This document shows, piece after piece, positions 1 through 9,179 of a stretch of DNA of 64,000 nt. Made by a program: the position numbers and the translations under genes. The stretch is from Streptomyces sp. NBC_00582. Lineage in GTDB: Bacteria > Actinomycetota > Actinomycetes > Streptomycetales > Streptomycetaceae. Location of the stretch: positions 248,001 to 312,000 of the forward strand of contig NZ_CP107772.1 in the NCBI RefSeq assembly GCF_036345155.1. Direction: 5' to 3'. Every line of letters begins with the position of its first letter. Position 1 is the stretch's first letter. The notes below the pieces were generated by a model. That model was not told where the DNA came from, ran no database searches, and saw only the letters and a program-made list of their open reading frames with translations.

Positions 1-633
1 GTCGCGCTCCACCTCCAGGCGCACCGCCTGGTCCTCCAGGGCGGTGATGTAGGAGCGCGCCACGCGGCCAGCCAGCCCCAGGCCAGCTATTGCGAGGATG
101 CAGAGCACCAGGTCGGTGGTCACCGCCAGAGGGCTGTCGATCCGTTCGATCTGCCTGTCCGGCGCGAACGTCATGATCGTCACGATGGTCTGGGGGACGG
201 TGATCGCGACGGCGACGGCCAACTGGACCGGCGGTGCGAACCGGGCGAGGTTGTACAGCATGATCAGTTGTGCGAGAAAATGAGCGTAGGTGAGAACCCC
301 GGACACGGCCTCCGCCATGGAGAAGGCCGTGATAACGGCGAAGACCAGGAAGGGATGGCGCTCCCGCGCGAGCAGCGGGACAGTGAACCCGATCATTACC
401 ATGAGCGCGACCGGGAAACCCGGATCGGCCCCGGCAACACTGTCCAGAAGACCCGGGACACCAAGAGCCGCGCACACCAGTGGCGCCGCCCACTGCCTGA
501 ACCGGGGGTGCTCCTGGCCGGCCCGCTGTATCGATATCAGCCAGGCCAGCAGCCGCACTACCGTGCGATGCTCCGGGCCGCCCAGAAGGCTACTGGGTTC
601 CACCGGGCGGACCCTCGGGGAGGTGGTGGTCAC
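1..633 (-). CDS. Sensor histidine kinase, NarL/DesK type (N-terminal part, cut by window edge)
   Basis: An open frame runs from a GTG at 633 to base 1 without a stop, giving the first 211 residues. It has several hydrophobic segments (about residues 45-60, 70-95, 100-150 and 165-185) and ends in ...LEVERD, just before the dimerisation helix of this kinase class. It aligns throughout with the complete kinase at 4177-5490: both carry AHFLAQLIMLYNLARF and a GRVAR.YITAL motif. It should sense a membrane or envelope signal and phosphorylate a NarL-type regulator encoded to the left of the window. The catalytic half is outside the window. The assignment rests on this paralogy, not on a visible H-box. 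Confidence 0.85.
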   Translation of the reverse strand, partial: MTTTSPRVRPVEPSSLLGGPEHRTVVRLLAWLISIQRAGQEHPRFRQWAAPLVCAALGVPGLLDSVAGADPGFPVALMVMIGFTVPLLARERHPFLVFAVITAFSMAEAVSGVLTYAHFLAQLIMLYNLARFAPPVQLAVAVAITVPQTIVTIMTFAPDRQIERIDSPLAVTTDLVLCILAIAGLGLAGRVARSYITALEDQAVRLEVERD

Positions 634-1103
634 TGGATGCGTCTCCGGGGTGCATGCGGACCGTCAGCCACCCCTGAGTGGGAAGGACCGGCGGACGGCG
701 GCTGACAGGAAGCGGCTCACGCCCGCGATCCGTTCTCGTCGCGGAAAAAAATATGGAAGGGCCATCGCGCGGCCCGTATTTCACGATAAAGGCGTCGCCT
801 CGACCACGCGCAGCACCGGAGAACCCAAAACCAGGACGGCAGCTAGTACCACGGTAGGGGTCGCTTTCCTCCGAAGGGACACACTCCGAACGCCGTAGCT
901 CCCACCTGCCGTTTCGGACAGGGCCACTCCTACTCAAGTACCAGTCGGGCCCGCCGTTTTCGCTTCTTCGGTGCCCTGCTCGTCCCGTACGAAATCACTA
1001 GCCTGGACACAGGGCACTACGGGCGGGTCGGGCAGGGCGTTGCGCAGGTGACCGTCCCTCGAAGCAGCGAGCCCGGCGCGCCACCCCACCGAACGGAGCT
1101 GTC
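634..1103. other. Non-coding gap between divergent genes
   Basis: No convincing gene. The first 80 bases resemble the leader of the second kinase (5491-5570), including a GGACCGGCGGACGGC-like block, so kinase leader and gene were duplicated together. The rest should carry the promoters of the kinase (leftward) and the esterase (rightward); I could not pick a clear promoter. Confidence 0.5.
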
Positions 1104-2033
1104 ATGTCCCTCCTGGCCCGGCCAGCGCTGGCCTCCCCCGCCGCCAAAGTGATGCAGCGTCTGAACGCGCTGCTGGCGGACCGACACGTCGCGTCCTCCC
1201 TGCACAAGCGTTATCCGGAGTATCCCCGGAACACACACGAGCTGACCATCCCGACTTCCATCGCCCCGGCCCGCGCTGTGGTGTACTTCCCCGACTGTCC
1301 CGACGGCGCGCCTTTGCCGCCGGTCCACGTGAACTTCCACGGTGGCGGCTTCGTCCTGCCGCCGGTCGAGCTGGACGACCCGCTGTGCCGCTTCCTCGCG
1401 GCCGAAGCGGGTGCAGTGGTGGTGAACGTGGACTACGTCGTCGCGCCGCAGCACCCGTTTCCCGCGCCGCCTCACCAGGCGTACGAGGTCGTCGAGTGGG
1501 TGGCCGAACACGGCGCCGAACACGGCTGGGACGGCAGCCTGCTCACGGTGGGCGGTCAGAGCGCCGGAGGGGCCCTCGCGGCGGCGGTGGCCCGTCAGGC
1601 ACTGGAAAAGGGAGGTCCCTCCATCGCTCTCCAGATCCTGCACTATCCCCCTCTGGACCTCGTCACCGGTGCCAGAGACAAGCGCTCGGTCATCGCCAAG
1701 CCGCTGCTGCGCCCATGGATGGCGGACATCTTCGACACCTCCTACGTGCCGGACCCGGCGGTGCGCAGCAATCCCCTGGTCTCCCCCGCCCATCCCTCCG
1801 ACACCGCCGACCTGACGGGCATCGCCCCCGCCTTCGTCATCACGCCGGAACACGACCTCCTCCATGCCGAGGGCACTCGCTACGCCGAGCGGCTGCGCGG
1901 CGTCAGGGCGCTCTACGACCATCTCGACGTGCCGGGTGCCGACCACGGCTACGACCAGAACGACGCCGAAACGGCCAGAGACGTCTACGGCCTGATGGCC
2001 CAGCACATGCGTCAGGCCGTGCACCCCGACTGA
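1104..2033 (+). CDS. Alpha/beta hydrolase, hormone-sensitive-lipase-like esterase
   Basis: A 309-residue alpha/beta hydrolase-3 family protein. The oxyanion-hole motif HGGGF lies near residue 80 and the nucleophile elbow GQSAGG near residue 150 (the family usually has GDSAGG). The acid lies in PEHDLLHAEG and the catalytic His in DHGYDQN near the C terminus. There is no signal peptide, so it should be a cytoplasmic carboxylesterase on short acyl esters. It is a single gene, convergent with the AI-2E-type permease, from which a strong hairpin separates it. The ATG at 1104 is the natural start for family length. Substrate unknown. Confidence 0.9.
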   Translation: MSLLARPALASPAAKVMQRLNALLADRHVASSLHKRYPEYPRNTHELTIPTSIAPARAVVYFPDCPDGAPLPPVHVNFHGGGFVLPPVELDDPLCRFLAAEAGAVVVNVDYVVAPQHPFPAPPHQAYEVVEWVAEHGAEHGWDGSLLTVGGQSAGGALAAAVARQALEKGGPSIALQILHYPPLDLVTGARDKRSVIAKPLLRPWMADIFDTSYVPDPAVRSNPLVSPAHPSDTADLTGIAPAFVITPEHDLLHAEGTRYAERLRGVRALYDHLDVPGADHGYDQNDAETARDVYGLMAQHMRQAVHPD

Positions 2034-2059
2034 TCGCGTACCGCCCGACCGGAATCGAC

Positions 2060-2101
2060 GAGTGGGGTACCAGCCGACTGATCCTGGCTGGTACCCCACT
2101 C
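2060..2101. terminator. Bidirectional hairpin terminator
   Basis: A perfect 16-bp inverted repeat, GAGTGGGGTACCAGCC and its complement, with a 10-base loop. It lies between two convergent genes ending at 2033 and 2113, so it can stop transcription from both sides. There is no long T tract, as is usual in streptomycetes. Confidence 0.85.
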
Positions 2102-2112
2102 ATGTACGCGGG

Positions 2113-3444
2113 TCAGGCTCCGGACACCGTGCCCTTGATTCTGTGTGGCAGACGCGACGGCATTCCCGTGGCCGCGACGCCCACCAGTCGCCGAGACCGA
2201 CGACCCGCTCGGGGCGGCGGCCCGTCCCCACCTGAACGGGAGTCGTCGACGACCTCGGTCTCGGGCGCCTTGGCAGCACGCGGTGTCTCCTCGTATCGGC
2301 TCCGCAGCTCCGAGAGCACTCCGAACACCGCCGCAGTCATGGGCACGGCGAGGAGCATGCCGAGGACTCCGGCGACCGACGCCCCGGCCGTCAGGGCCAC
2401 CAGGATCATGGCGGGGTGCATCTGCAGAGTGCGGCTCTGGATCATCGGTTGCAGCACGTTGCCCTCGAGGAGCTGCACCACGAAGACGACACCCAGGACC
2501 CACAGCGCGGTGCCTAGACCGCCATCGGCGAAGGCGACCAAGACCGCGACCGCGCCTGACAGGAACGCGCCCAAGTACGGGATGTACGCACCGATGAACA
2601 CCAACGCCCCGAGCCCGACCGCGCCCGGTACGTCCAGGACAAACAGACCGACGGTGGTGCAGACTGCATCGATGAAGGCGACGATCGTGGTGCCGCGCAT
2701 GAATCCCTCGATCGCCTGGAAGGCACGGCGGGCCATCACCTCGAGGCTCTCACCGGAATCGCGTGGGGCGAGCGCGTGCAGTGCGGCGACCGCCCTGTCG
2801 GAGTCGCGCAGGAAGAAGAACATGAGCAGGATCGCGAGTGTGCCCGTCGCGGCCATTTCGAAGACCACGCTCACACCGTTCAAGAGGCCATTGACGGCGG
2901 TGCCCCCGAACCTCGACAGCAGGTCCTTCGCATTCACAGCGAGATCGTCCAGGGACGTCCCCGAAAGGCCGAACCGCTCCTCGATCGAAGCGGCCGCGTC
3001 GCGCAGCGAGGAAATGATCTGGTCACCGGTGTCGATGAGGGCGGTCACCACGATGTACGCCACCGCGCCCATGACCACGACGACGGCAGCACAGGTCAGC
3101 CCAGCGGCAAGCGACTTGTTCACTTTCATCGCGATCAGCCTGCGGTAGAGCGGGCCGAGCAGGGCCGTGCCAAGCAGCGCGAGCAGAACCGGCGTCACGA
3201 CCGTCTCGAACGTGATGCAGAACCACACCGCCACGGAGAGGACACCACTGACGAGGAGCACCAACACGCTGCCCACAGCCACGCGCCGGGCGATGCCATG
3301 GAGCGGGTCGTACCGGTGATTCGTCCGGCGCTGATCGGGCCATGCCTGCCTGATCACCGGACGCGCTCGGTGCACCGGTCTCCGCCACCGACTGCGCACT
3401 GCTCCGGGAGAGAGTCTTCGGGGCTCCCCTATGTGCGTACTCAT
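2113..3444 (-). CDS. AI-2E family transporter (TqsA/PerM-like permease)
   Basis: A 443-residue membrane protein of the AI-2E transporter family. It has two hydrophobic helices near residues 55-105, another pair near 115-140, a soluble stretch rich in charged residues (about 140-220), then four or more C-terminal helices with GAYIPYLGAFLSGAVAVL, typical of the family. A basic N-terminal extension precedes the membrane part and a basic, proline-rich tail follows it. Despite the name, most family members do not move autoinducer-2; some act as ion exporters. The start has a good ribosome site (GGAGAG). It is the last gene of the MMPL-kinase-regulator unit, 79 bases after the regulator. Confidence 0.88.
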   Translation of the reverse strand: MSTHIGEPRRLSPGAVRSRWRRPVHRARPVIRQAWPDQRRTNHRYDPLHGIARRVAVGSVLVLLVSGVLSVAVWFCITFETVVTPVLLALLGTALLGPLYRRLIAMKVNKSLAAGLTCAAVVVVMGAVAYIVVTALIDTGDQIISSLRDAAASIEERFGLSGTSLDDLAVNAKDLLSRFGGTAVNGLLNGVSVVFEMAATGTLAILLMFFFLRDSDRAVAALHALAPRDSGESLEVMARRAFQAIEGFMRGTTIVAFIDAVCTTVGLFVLDVPGAVGLGALVFIGAYIPYLGAFLSGAVAVLVAFADGGLGTALWVLGVVFVVQLLEGNVLQPMIQSRTLQMHPAMILVALTAGASVAGVLGMLLAVPMTAAVFGVLSELRSRYEETPRAAKAPETEVVDDSRSGGDGPPPRAGRRSRRLVGVAATGMPSRLPHRIKGTVSGA

Positions 3445-3523
3445 GTTTCTCTCCGCTCACGCAGGGCCGGGTCCGGCGACCTCGGCCCTTCTTTGGCTTC
3501 GTGAACCACACCGCGCCGGTTGC

Positions 3524-4180
3524 TCATGCCGGCCGTACGAGCCCAACGTCGTAGGCGAAGATGACCGCCTGCACCCGGTCCCGGGCACCGATCTTGGCGA
3601 GGATGCGGCTGACGTGGGACTTCACGGTGGTCTCGGCCAGGTGCAGGTGTTCGGCGACCTCGGCATTGCTGCATCCGGTGGCAACCGCGGTGAGAACCTC
3701 GATCTCACGTTCGGTGAGGGCTTCCAGCTGTCGCGCCTGCTCAGGAGTGTGCCCGGGCAAGCGCGTGGTGAAGGCGTCGATGAGTTTGCGGGTCAGGCCC
3801 GGTGAGATGACGGCGTCCCCGGCCGCGACCGCGCGGACACCGGCGAGGAGTTCTGCGGGCAGAGCGTCTTTGAGGAGGAAGCCGCTGGCTCCGGCACGCA
3901 GAGCGTCGTAGGCGTATTCGTCCAGGTCGAAGGTGGTCATGACCAGCACACGGGAGCGGCCACCGGACGTGACGATGCGTCGAGTCGCCTCGATGCCGTC
4001 CATGCCGGGCATGCGCACGTCCATCAGGACGACGTCCGGGTGTAGTTCGGCCGTCATACGCACCGCTTCAGCACCGTGCGTGGCCTCCCCGACGACCGTG
4101 AGGTCGGGGTGCTGTTCCATGAGCATGCTGAAGCCGAGGCGTTGCAGGGCCTGGTCGTCGACGATGAGGACAGTGGTCAT
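3524..4180 (-). CDS. Response regulator, NarL/LuxR family
   Basis: A 218-residue two-component regulator. The receiver domain (about 1-120) has the acidic pair DD near residue 8, the phospho-acceptor D54 in VLMDVRMPGMDG, a conserved T near 83 and K in FLLKDAL. The C-terminal LuxR-type helix-turn-helix spans about residues 150-215 (LTEREIEVL ... AETTVKSHVSRIL). Its start overlaps the stop of the upstream sensor kinase by four bases (ATGA), so the two are translated together and form a cognate pair. Its likely targets include the flanking MMPL exporter and permease; that is inference from position. Confidence 0.95.
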   Translation of the reverse strand: MTTVLIVDDQALQRLGFSMLMEQHPDLTVVGEATHGAEAVRMTAELHPDVVLMDVRMPGMDGIEATRRIVTSGGRSRVLVMTTFDLDEYAYDALRAGASGFLLKDALPAELLAGVRAVAAGDAVISPGLTRKLIDAFTTRLPGHTPEQARQLEALTEREIEVLTAVATGCSNAEVAEHLHLAETTVKSHVSRILAKIGARDRVQAVIFAYDVGLVRPA

Positions 4181-5490
4181 GCCGGGTGATTCTCCGTAGG
4201 CGTGTTGGTGGGTGGGATGAGGTGCAGTTCCGCTCGGACGTGCCAGCCGCCCCGGGAGTTCGGGCCGGCAGTCACGGTCCCCTGGTAGAGCAAGGCGCGC
4301 TCACGCATACCGAGAAGCCCTTGTCTCCCGTCGCCCCGAGGGCGCTCGCGCGGCGTACGCCGAGGGCCACTGTCCTCGACAGCGACACGTACCGCCTGGG
4401 AGGTCGCCACGACAGTCACGTCGACCGTTGTCGTGAGGGCGGCGTGCTTGAGGGTGTTGGTCAGTGCTTCCTGGACGATGCGGTAGACGGTGAGCTGGAG
4501 TCCTGCGGGGAGACCGGCGAGTTCCCCCTCAGTGTGCAGGGTCACGGTGGGCCCGGCGGCCCGGACCCTTTCCAGGAGGGTGTTGAGGTCACTCAGGCCT
4601 GGCTGGGGTGCCAGCGGGGAGTCACAGGACGCGGTGCCGTTCTCGCGGAGGGTGCCGAGGAGCCGACGCAGATCCGCCAGGGCGCCGCGCCCGCTGTCGG
4701 CGATGATCTGCAGTGTCTCGGCGCCCCGCTTGGGGTTGGCCTCGGTCAGTCCGCTCGCGCCGTCGGCGAGACCGACCATGACGGCGAGGGTATGGCCGAG
4801 GATGTCGTGCATCTCCCGGGAGATGCGGGCCCGCTCCGCCGCTTCCGCGAGCCGGGCCCGCTGGTCGCGCTCCACCTCCAGCCGTATCGCCCGGTCCTGC
4901 AGAGCTGTGATGTACAGGCGGGCCACCCGGCCGCCCAGACCCAGTCCCGCCATCGCGAGCATGCACAGCGACAGCATGACGGCCAGTGCCAGGGCGGTGG
5001 TGATGCGCTTGAGCTGTACGTCGGAGGAGAAGGCGAGGGTGGTGATCACCGTCTGGGGTACGACGACCGACACTGCCCCGGCCAGAGCGAGGGGCGTGGC
5101 GAAGCGGGCCAGATTGTACAGCATGATCAGCTGGGCGAGGAAGTGCGCGTTGGTCAGCACGCCACAAGCGGCCTCCGCCACGGAGAACCCCGTGACGACC
5201 GTGAACACCAGAACAGGACGGCTCTGGCGCCACAGCAACGGGACGGTGATTCCAGCCAGCAGGCCCAGTGAGACCGGGAGTGAGGGTCCCGGGCCGGGGT
5301 ATTCCATGAGGGGCTGGAGGCCGAGCGCGGCGCACAGGATCGGCATCCCCAACCTCTTGACATGGGGGTGCGCCTGGTCCGCCCGGCCGAGGGCGGCCAG
5401 CAGAGTCAGGACCCGGACCACCGTGCGGTCCTCCGAGCTGCCCAGCAGGGTGCCGGGTTCGGCTAGGGAGTTCTTCGATGCTGAGGTCAC
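4177..5490 (-). CDS. Sensor histidine kinase, HisKA_3 type
   Basis: A 437-residue kinase with about six membrane segments (residues 45-185), a coiled stretch, a HisKA_3 dimerisation helix with phospho-acceptor H228 in REMHDILGH, and a HATPase domain (about 310-425, ending around GDGRQGLLGMRERA). The GTG at 5490 gives family length. It is translationally coupled to the NarL regulator downstream. An inverted repeat lies in its leader (5518-5557). It is a close paralogue of the kinase at the left edge of the window, so this two-component type was locally duplicated. With a multi-helix sensor and no large extracytoplasmic domain, it probably senses a membrane-borne signal. Confidence 0.93.
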   Translation of the reverse strand: MTSASKNSLAEPGTLLGSSEDRTVVRVLTLLAALGRADQAHPHVKRLGMPILCAALGLQPLMEYPGPGPSLPVSLGLLAGITVPLLWRQSRPVLVFTVVTGFSVAEAACGVLTNAHFLAQLIMLYNLARFATPLALAGAVSVVVPQTVITTLAFSSDVQLKRITTALALAVMLSLCMLAMAGLGLGGRVARLYITALQDRAIRLEVERDQRARLAEAAERARISREMHDILGHTLAVMVGLADGASGLTEANPKRGAETLQIIADSGRGALADLRRLLGTLRENGTASCDSPLAPQPGLSDLNTLLERVRAAGPTVTLHTEGELAGLPAGLQLTVYRIVQEALTNTLKHAALTTTVDVTVVATSQAVRVAVEDSGPRRTPRERPRGDGRQGLLGMRERALLYQGTVTAGPNSRGGWHVRAELHLIPPTNTPTENHPA

Positions 5491-5517
5491 GGCGTGCGTC
5501 TCCGATAGACCGGCTGA

Positions 5518-5557
5518 CCGTCCGTCGGCCCTTGGGGGAGTAAGGACCGACGGACGG
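5518..5557. promoter_or_regulatory. Inverted repeat in kinase leader
   Basis: A perfect 11-bp dyad, CCGTCCGTCGG and its complement with an 18-base spacer, lies between the MMPL stop (5625) and the kinase start (5490). It could end MMPL transcripts, attenuate read-through or serve as an operator. A degenerate version stands in front of the paralogous kinase near 650-700. Confidence 0.55.
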
Positions 5558-5624
5558 CGATTGAAGGGGTGGCTCCCACTGCCGTGGGATCACATGCGCC
5601 GGGCTACTGTAAGCGGCGCGGTGG

Positions 5625-7883
5625 TCAGTCCTCGCCCTGGCGGGCTGGCGCGAGCAGCCTGTCCTTCGCGCTTCCGGGCCCGGTTTCCCCGTCCGGCCCT
5701 GTCGTGTCGGTCGGCCCGTCCAGGACATGCCGCAGCTTCTCGCCCTCGACATCGACGTTGGGCAGGATTCGGTCCAGCCACGGGGGCAGTGCCCAGGCCC
5801 GGCGGCCTAGCAGTGCCATGACCGCGGGCACGATGGTCATGCGGACCACGAAGGCGTCGAAGAGGACGGCCGAGGCGAGTCCCAGGCCGATCGACTTGAT
5901 CAGTGCGGCGTCGGCGAGCAGGAATCCGGCGAAGACGGAGATCATGATGATCGCTGCGGCCGTCACCACGCGGGCGCCGTGCCGGAAGCCCGCGACCACC
6001 GCCTCGGTGGGCTCGGCACCGTGGACGTACTCCTCCCGCATCCGGGTGACGAGGAAGACCTGGTAGTCCATGGCGAGGCCGAAGACCACACCGATCATGA
6101 AGATCGGCATCACGCTCACGATGGGGGCGGTGGTGTCGACGCCGAAGACGTCCTTGAGCCAGCCCCACTGGAAGACCGCGACCAGGACGCCCAGAGTCGC
6201 CACCACGCTGAGCAGGAAGCCCAGCGTCGCCTTGACGGGCACCAGGATGGAGCGGAAGACGAGCAGGAGCAGGATCAGCGCCAGGCCGACGACCACCAGA
6301 AGATAGGGCACAAGAGCGTCTCCGAGTTTGTCGGAGACGTCGATGTTCAGGGCCGTCGTACCGGTGATCACGACCTCGGCGTCCGTGGCTCGCAGCACGG
6401 CCGGGGCGGTGGTGTCACGGATCTCCCCGACCAGGTCCACCGTCTCCTGGCTGCTCGGGGAACTCTTGGGAACGGCCCGGATCAGGGCCACGTCGCCCGA
6501 GGTGTTGAACACGGGCGGGCTCACGGAGGCGACGTCGGGCAGCTTGCCGAGCACGGTGACCGTCTGCTCAGCGGCGGCCTTGGGGTCCTTGCTGTCCCGG
6601 GCATCGACGACGACCGTGAGCGGGCCGTTGTAGCCCGGGCCGAACCCCTTGCTCAGAGTGTCGTAGGCGACCCGCTGAGTGCTGCCCGCGGGAGCCGTGC
6701 TGTCGTCCGGCATGCCCAGGCGCATCGACAGCGCCGGGATGGCCAGCAAGCCGAGGACGGCGACCGAGACCACAAGCGCCCGCCACGGGTGACGGATGAC
6801 GTGCTGTACCCAGCGCACACCCATCGGCTCGCCCTCGCCGCGCTCCAGCGCCCGCATGCGCTTGGTCTGGAGATTGCCCTTCATGATGCGCGCCCCGGCG
6901 AAGCCCAGCACCGCGGGCAGCAGGGTCAGGGCGACGACCACGGCCACGACGACCGCGAACGACGCCGCCAGGCCCAGGTCGGTCAGCAGCCGGATGCCGA
7001 CGACGCTGAGGCCGGCCAGCGCGATGACTACGGTCAGGCCGGCGAACACGACCGCTGATCCGGCCGTACCCAGGGCTCGCCCGCAGGCGTCCTCCGGCTC
7101 GTGGCCCGCCCTGATCTCGCTGCGGTAGCGGGAGACGATGAACAGGGCGTAGTCGATGGCGACCGCCAGGCCCAGCATCAGCGCAAGCGTCGACGCCGAG
7201 CCGCTCATGTCCCATATCGCGGTCGCGATGGTGATCGACAGGATCGCGATGATGACGCCCAGGAGCGCGGTCAGAAGCGGCAGACCGGCGGCGAGCAGGG
7301 AGCCGAAGGTAATCACCAGCGCCACGGCGGCCACCGCGAGACCGATCAGCTCGCCGGCGTTGGCGCCCTCCTTCTCGTTGACGGCGTTGCCGCCCAGGCT
7401 CACCGCGAGACCCGCCTTGTCGCCCTTGTCGGCCACGGCATGCAGGGCGTCCCGTGCCTCGGTGGTGATGTCGGCCTGGGCAACCTTGTACGTCACCTGG
7501 GCGTAGGTGATGGTGCCGTCCTGGCTGACCAGACGACTGGCATAGGGGTCACTGACGCTCGCCACCTGGGGAGCCTTCTTGAGGCCGGCGATCAGCGACT
7601 CGACCTCGGTCTTGTTGGCCCCGGACGTCAGCTTCTGCCCGTCGGGGGCCTCGAAGACGACACGAGCGGTGGCGCCCGAGGCAGAGGCCTGCGGGAACTC
7701 CTTGTCCAGCAGGTCCAGCGCCTTCTGGGACTGGGTGCCGGGAATGGTGAACTGGTCCGACGTCGTGCCGGACACGCTCGCGGAGCCGATGCCGACGACA
7801 GCCAGGATGGCGATCCACAGCATCACGACAAGGCGGCGTCGCCTGAAGGCGAACCGGCCGAGTCTGTAGAGGAAGGTGGCCAC
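5625..7883 (-). CDS. MMPL family RND-type exporter
   Basis: About 752 residues in two similar halves. Each half has one N-terminal helix, a large extracytoplasmic domain (about 45-190 and 400-540) and a block of five to six helices; the typical D-Y pair of MMPL helices is visible in LAVAIDYALFIVSRYR and GLAMDYQVFLVTRMREE. These proteins use the proton gradient to export lipids, drugs or polyketides across the membrane. A GTG at 7898 is possible, but the GTG at 7883 has the better ribosome site (GGGAG eight bases upstream), so I chose it. It heads a unit with a two-component system and a permease, suggesting export controlled by an envelope signal. Confidence 0.93.
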   Translation of the reverse strand: MATFLYRLGRFAFRRRRLVVMLWIAILAVVGIGSASVSGTTSDQFTIPGTQSQKALDLLDKEFPQASASGATARVVFEAPDGQKLTSGANKTEVESLIAGLKKAPQVASVSDPYASRLVSQDGTITYAQVTYKVAQADITTEARDALHAVADKGDKAGLAVSLGGNAVNEKEGANAGELIGLAVAAVALVITFGSLLAAGLPLLTALLGVIIAILSITIATAIWDMSGSASTLALMLGLAVAIDYALFIVSRYRSEIRAGHEPEDACGRALGTAGSAVVFAGLTVVIALAGLSVVGIRLLTDLGLAASFAVVVAVVVALTLLPAVLGFAGARIMKGNLQTKRMRALERGEGEPMGVRWVQHVIRHPWRALVVSVAVLGLLAIPALSMRLGMPDDSTAPAGSTQRVAYDTLSKGFGPGYNGPLTVVVDARDSKDPKAAAEQTVTVLGKLPDVASVSPPVFNTSGDVALIRAVPKSSPSSQETVDLVGEIRDTTAPAVLRATDAEVVITGTTALNIDVSDKLGDALVPYLLVVVGLALILLLLVFRSILVPVKATLGFLLSVVATLGVLVAVFQWGWLKDVFGVDTTAPIVSVMPIFMIGVVFGLAMDYQVFLVTRMREEYVHGAEPTEAVVAGFRHGARVVTAAAIIMISVFAGFLLADAALIKSIGLGLASAVLFDAFVVRMTIVPAVMALLGRRAWALPPWLDRILPNVDVEGEKLRHVLDGPTDTTGPDGETGPGSAKDRLLAPARQGED

Positions 7884-8148
7884 AGGAGTTACTCCCACCT
7901 GGGAAACAACGGGATGGATGACGAGGACTGGGTGGGTCTGCGTGACCCGTCCATCAAGCTAGGCGGGGAAATCGTGCGGCCCACGGCACCGGGGAAGCGA
8001 ATACGCCGCTGCCGCATCCTCCTCCGGTACTGGTCGTCCTCCTCCCGAAGCACCCGAAGCACCGCGACGTCGACAGCCGGCCCGTGGTCAGAGCCACGCC
8101 GCAACCGGCGCGGCAGGCTGTCCGGCCACCTTTCGGACGAGGCGGAGC

Positions 8149-8162
8149 AGTACCCCGGTACT
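8149..8162. promoter_or_regulatory. Palindrome in divergent MMPL/SDR intergenic region
   Basis: AGTACCCCGGTACT is a perfect dyad (six-base arms) in the 408-base gap (7884-8291) between the leftward MMPL gene and the rightward SDR gene. It could be an operator for either. Nothing else in this gap looks like a gene. Confidence 0.4.
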
Positions 8163-8291
8163 CATCGCCCCGCCCGTTTTGGGTCCTGTGGAGGCTCGGG
8201 GCGCGGCCTGGCTCTTCCTAGTGTCGACGCAGGCACGTGAGCCCTTTCCCCGGACTCACCGGTCTCCGACACCACCAGGGAGCATCCACAC

Positions 8292-9059
8292 ATGAACAGC
8301 ACTACAGGCCTGTCCGGCAAGTCCGTGATCGTCACCGGAGCCGGCTCGGGCATCGGCCGAACCGCCGCCCTGCTCTTCGCCGCGCAGGGCGCCCGCGTCG
8401 TCCTCGCGGACATCAACGCCGAAGGCACCAAAGCGACGGCGGAGGCCATAGCGGTGGCGGGCGGCACAGCTGTCACCGCGATCGGCGACCTGAGCGACCA
8501 GGAGGTCGTCGACCGGGTCGTCACCACGGCCGTGGACGCCTGCGGAGGCATCGACGTCCTGGTGAACAACGCCGGAATCATGGACCGGATGTCCGCCGTG
8601 GCCGACATCGGCGACGAGGAGTGGGAGCGCGTCCTGCGGGTCAACCTCACCGCGCCCTTCCTGCTGACCCGCGCTGCGCTGCCTCATCTGCTGGCCACGG
8701 GTGACGGGGCGATCGTGTTCACCGCCTCCGAGGCGTCCCTGCGGGGCAGCGCGGCCGGTGCCGCGTACACCGCCTCCAAGCACGGGATCGCCGGGCTCAC
8801 CAAGTCCCTCGCGGTGACGTACCGCGACCAGGGCGTGCGGACCAACGCGATCGCTCCCGGCGGCACGACGACGGGTATCACGGCCGGGCTGGACATCGAG
8901 TCGCACGGACTGGGCGTGCTCGGCAAGTACATGGTCAACGTCGGACGCCAGGCGACCACGGACGAACAGGCCGCGGCCATCGTCTTCCTGGCCTCCGCCG
9001 CCGCGAGCAACATCAACGGTGTCATCCTCCCGGTGGACAACGGCTGGTCGGCCGTCTGA
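8292..9059 (+). CDS. Short-chain dehydrogenase/reductase
   Basis: A 255-residue classical SDR. It has the cofactor motif TGAGSGIG (about residues 14-21), the NNAG motif near 88, the catalytic Ser in the VFTASEAS strand and YTASK (Tyr and Lys) near residue 158-162. The C terminus ends in DGGW-like VDNGWSAV. It should oxidise or reduce an alcohol/ketone with NAD(P). The ATG at 8292 follows a GGGAG site. It stands alone on the plus strand, divergent from the MMPL exporter and convergent with the secreted hydrolase. Substrate unknown. Confidence 0.92.
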   Translation: MNSTTGLSGKSVIVTGAGSGIGRTAALLFAAQGARVVLADINAEGTKATAEAIAVAGGTAVTAIGDLSDQEVVDRVVTTAVDACGGIDVLVNNAGIMDRMSAVADIGDEEWERVLRVNLTAPFLLTRAALPHLLATGDGAIVFTASEASLRGSAAGAAYTASKHGIAGLTKSLAVTYRDQGVRTNAIAPGGTTTGITAGLDIESHGLGVLGKYMVNVGRQATTDEQAAAIVFLASAAASNINGVILPVDNGWSAV

Positions 9060-9179
9060 CCGGGCTTCACCGACGCCTCGCCGAAGCGACGGTCCGCCCA
9101 CACCCCCCGAGCCCCGGCTTCACACGGCTCAGATCCCTTGCATCCGGAGACATCCGGCGGGCGGGGCGAACCCCGTGGG

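Noticed and set aside
1385..3148. Long 587-residue plus-strand frame
   Set aside because: It is a shadow across the esterase and the AI-2E-type permease in the wrong frame, rich in Arg/Pro, with no family match and a terminator in the middle.
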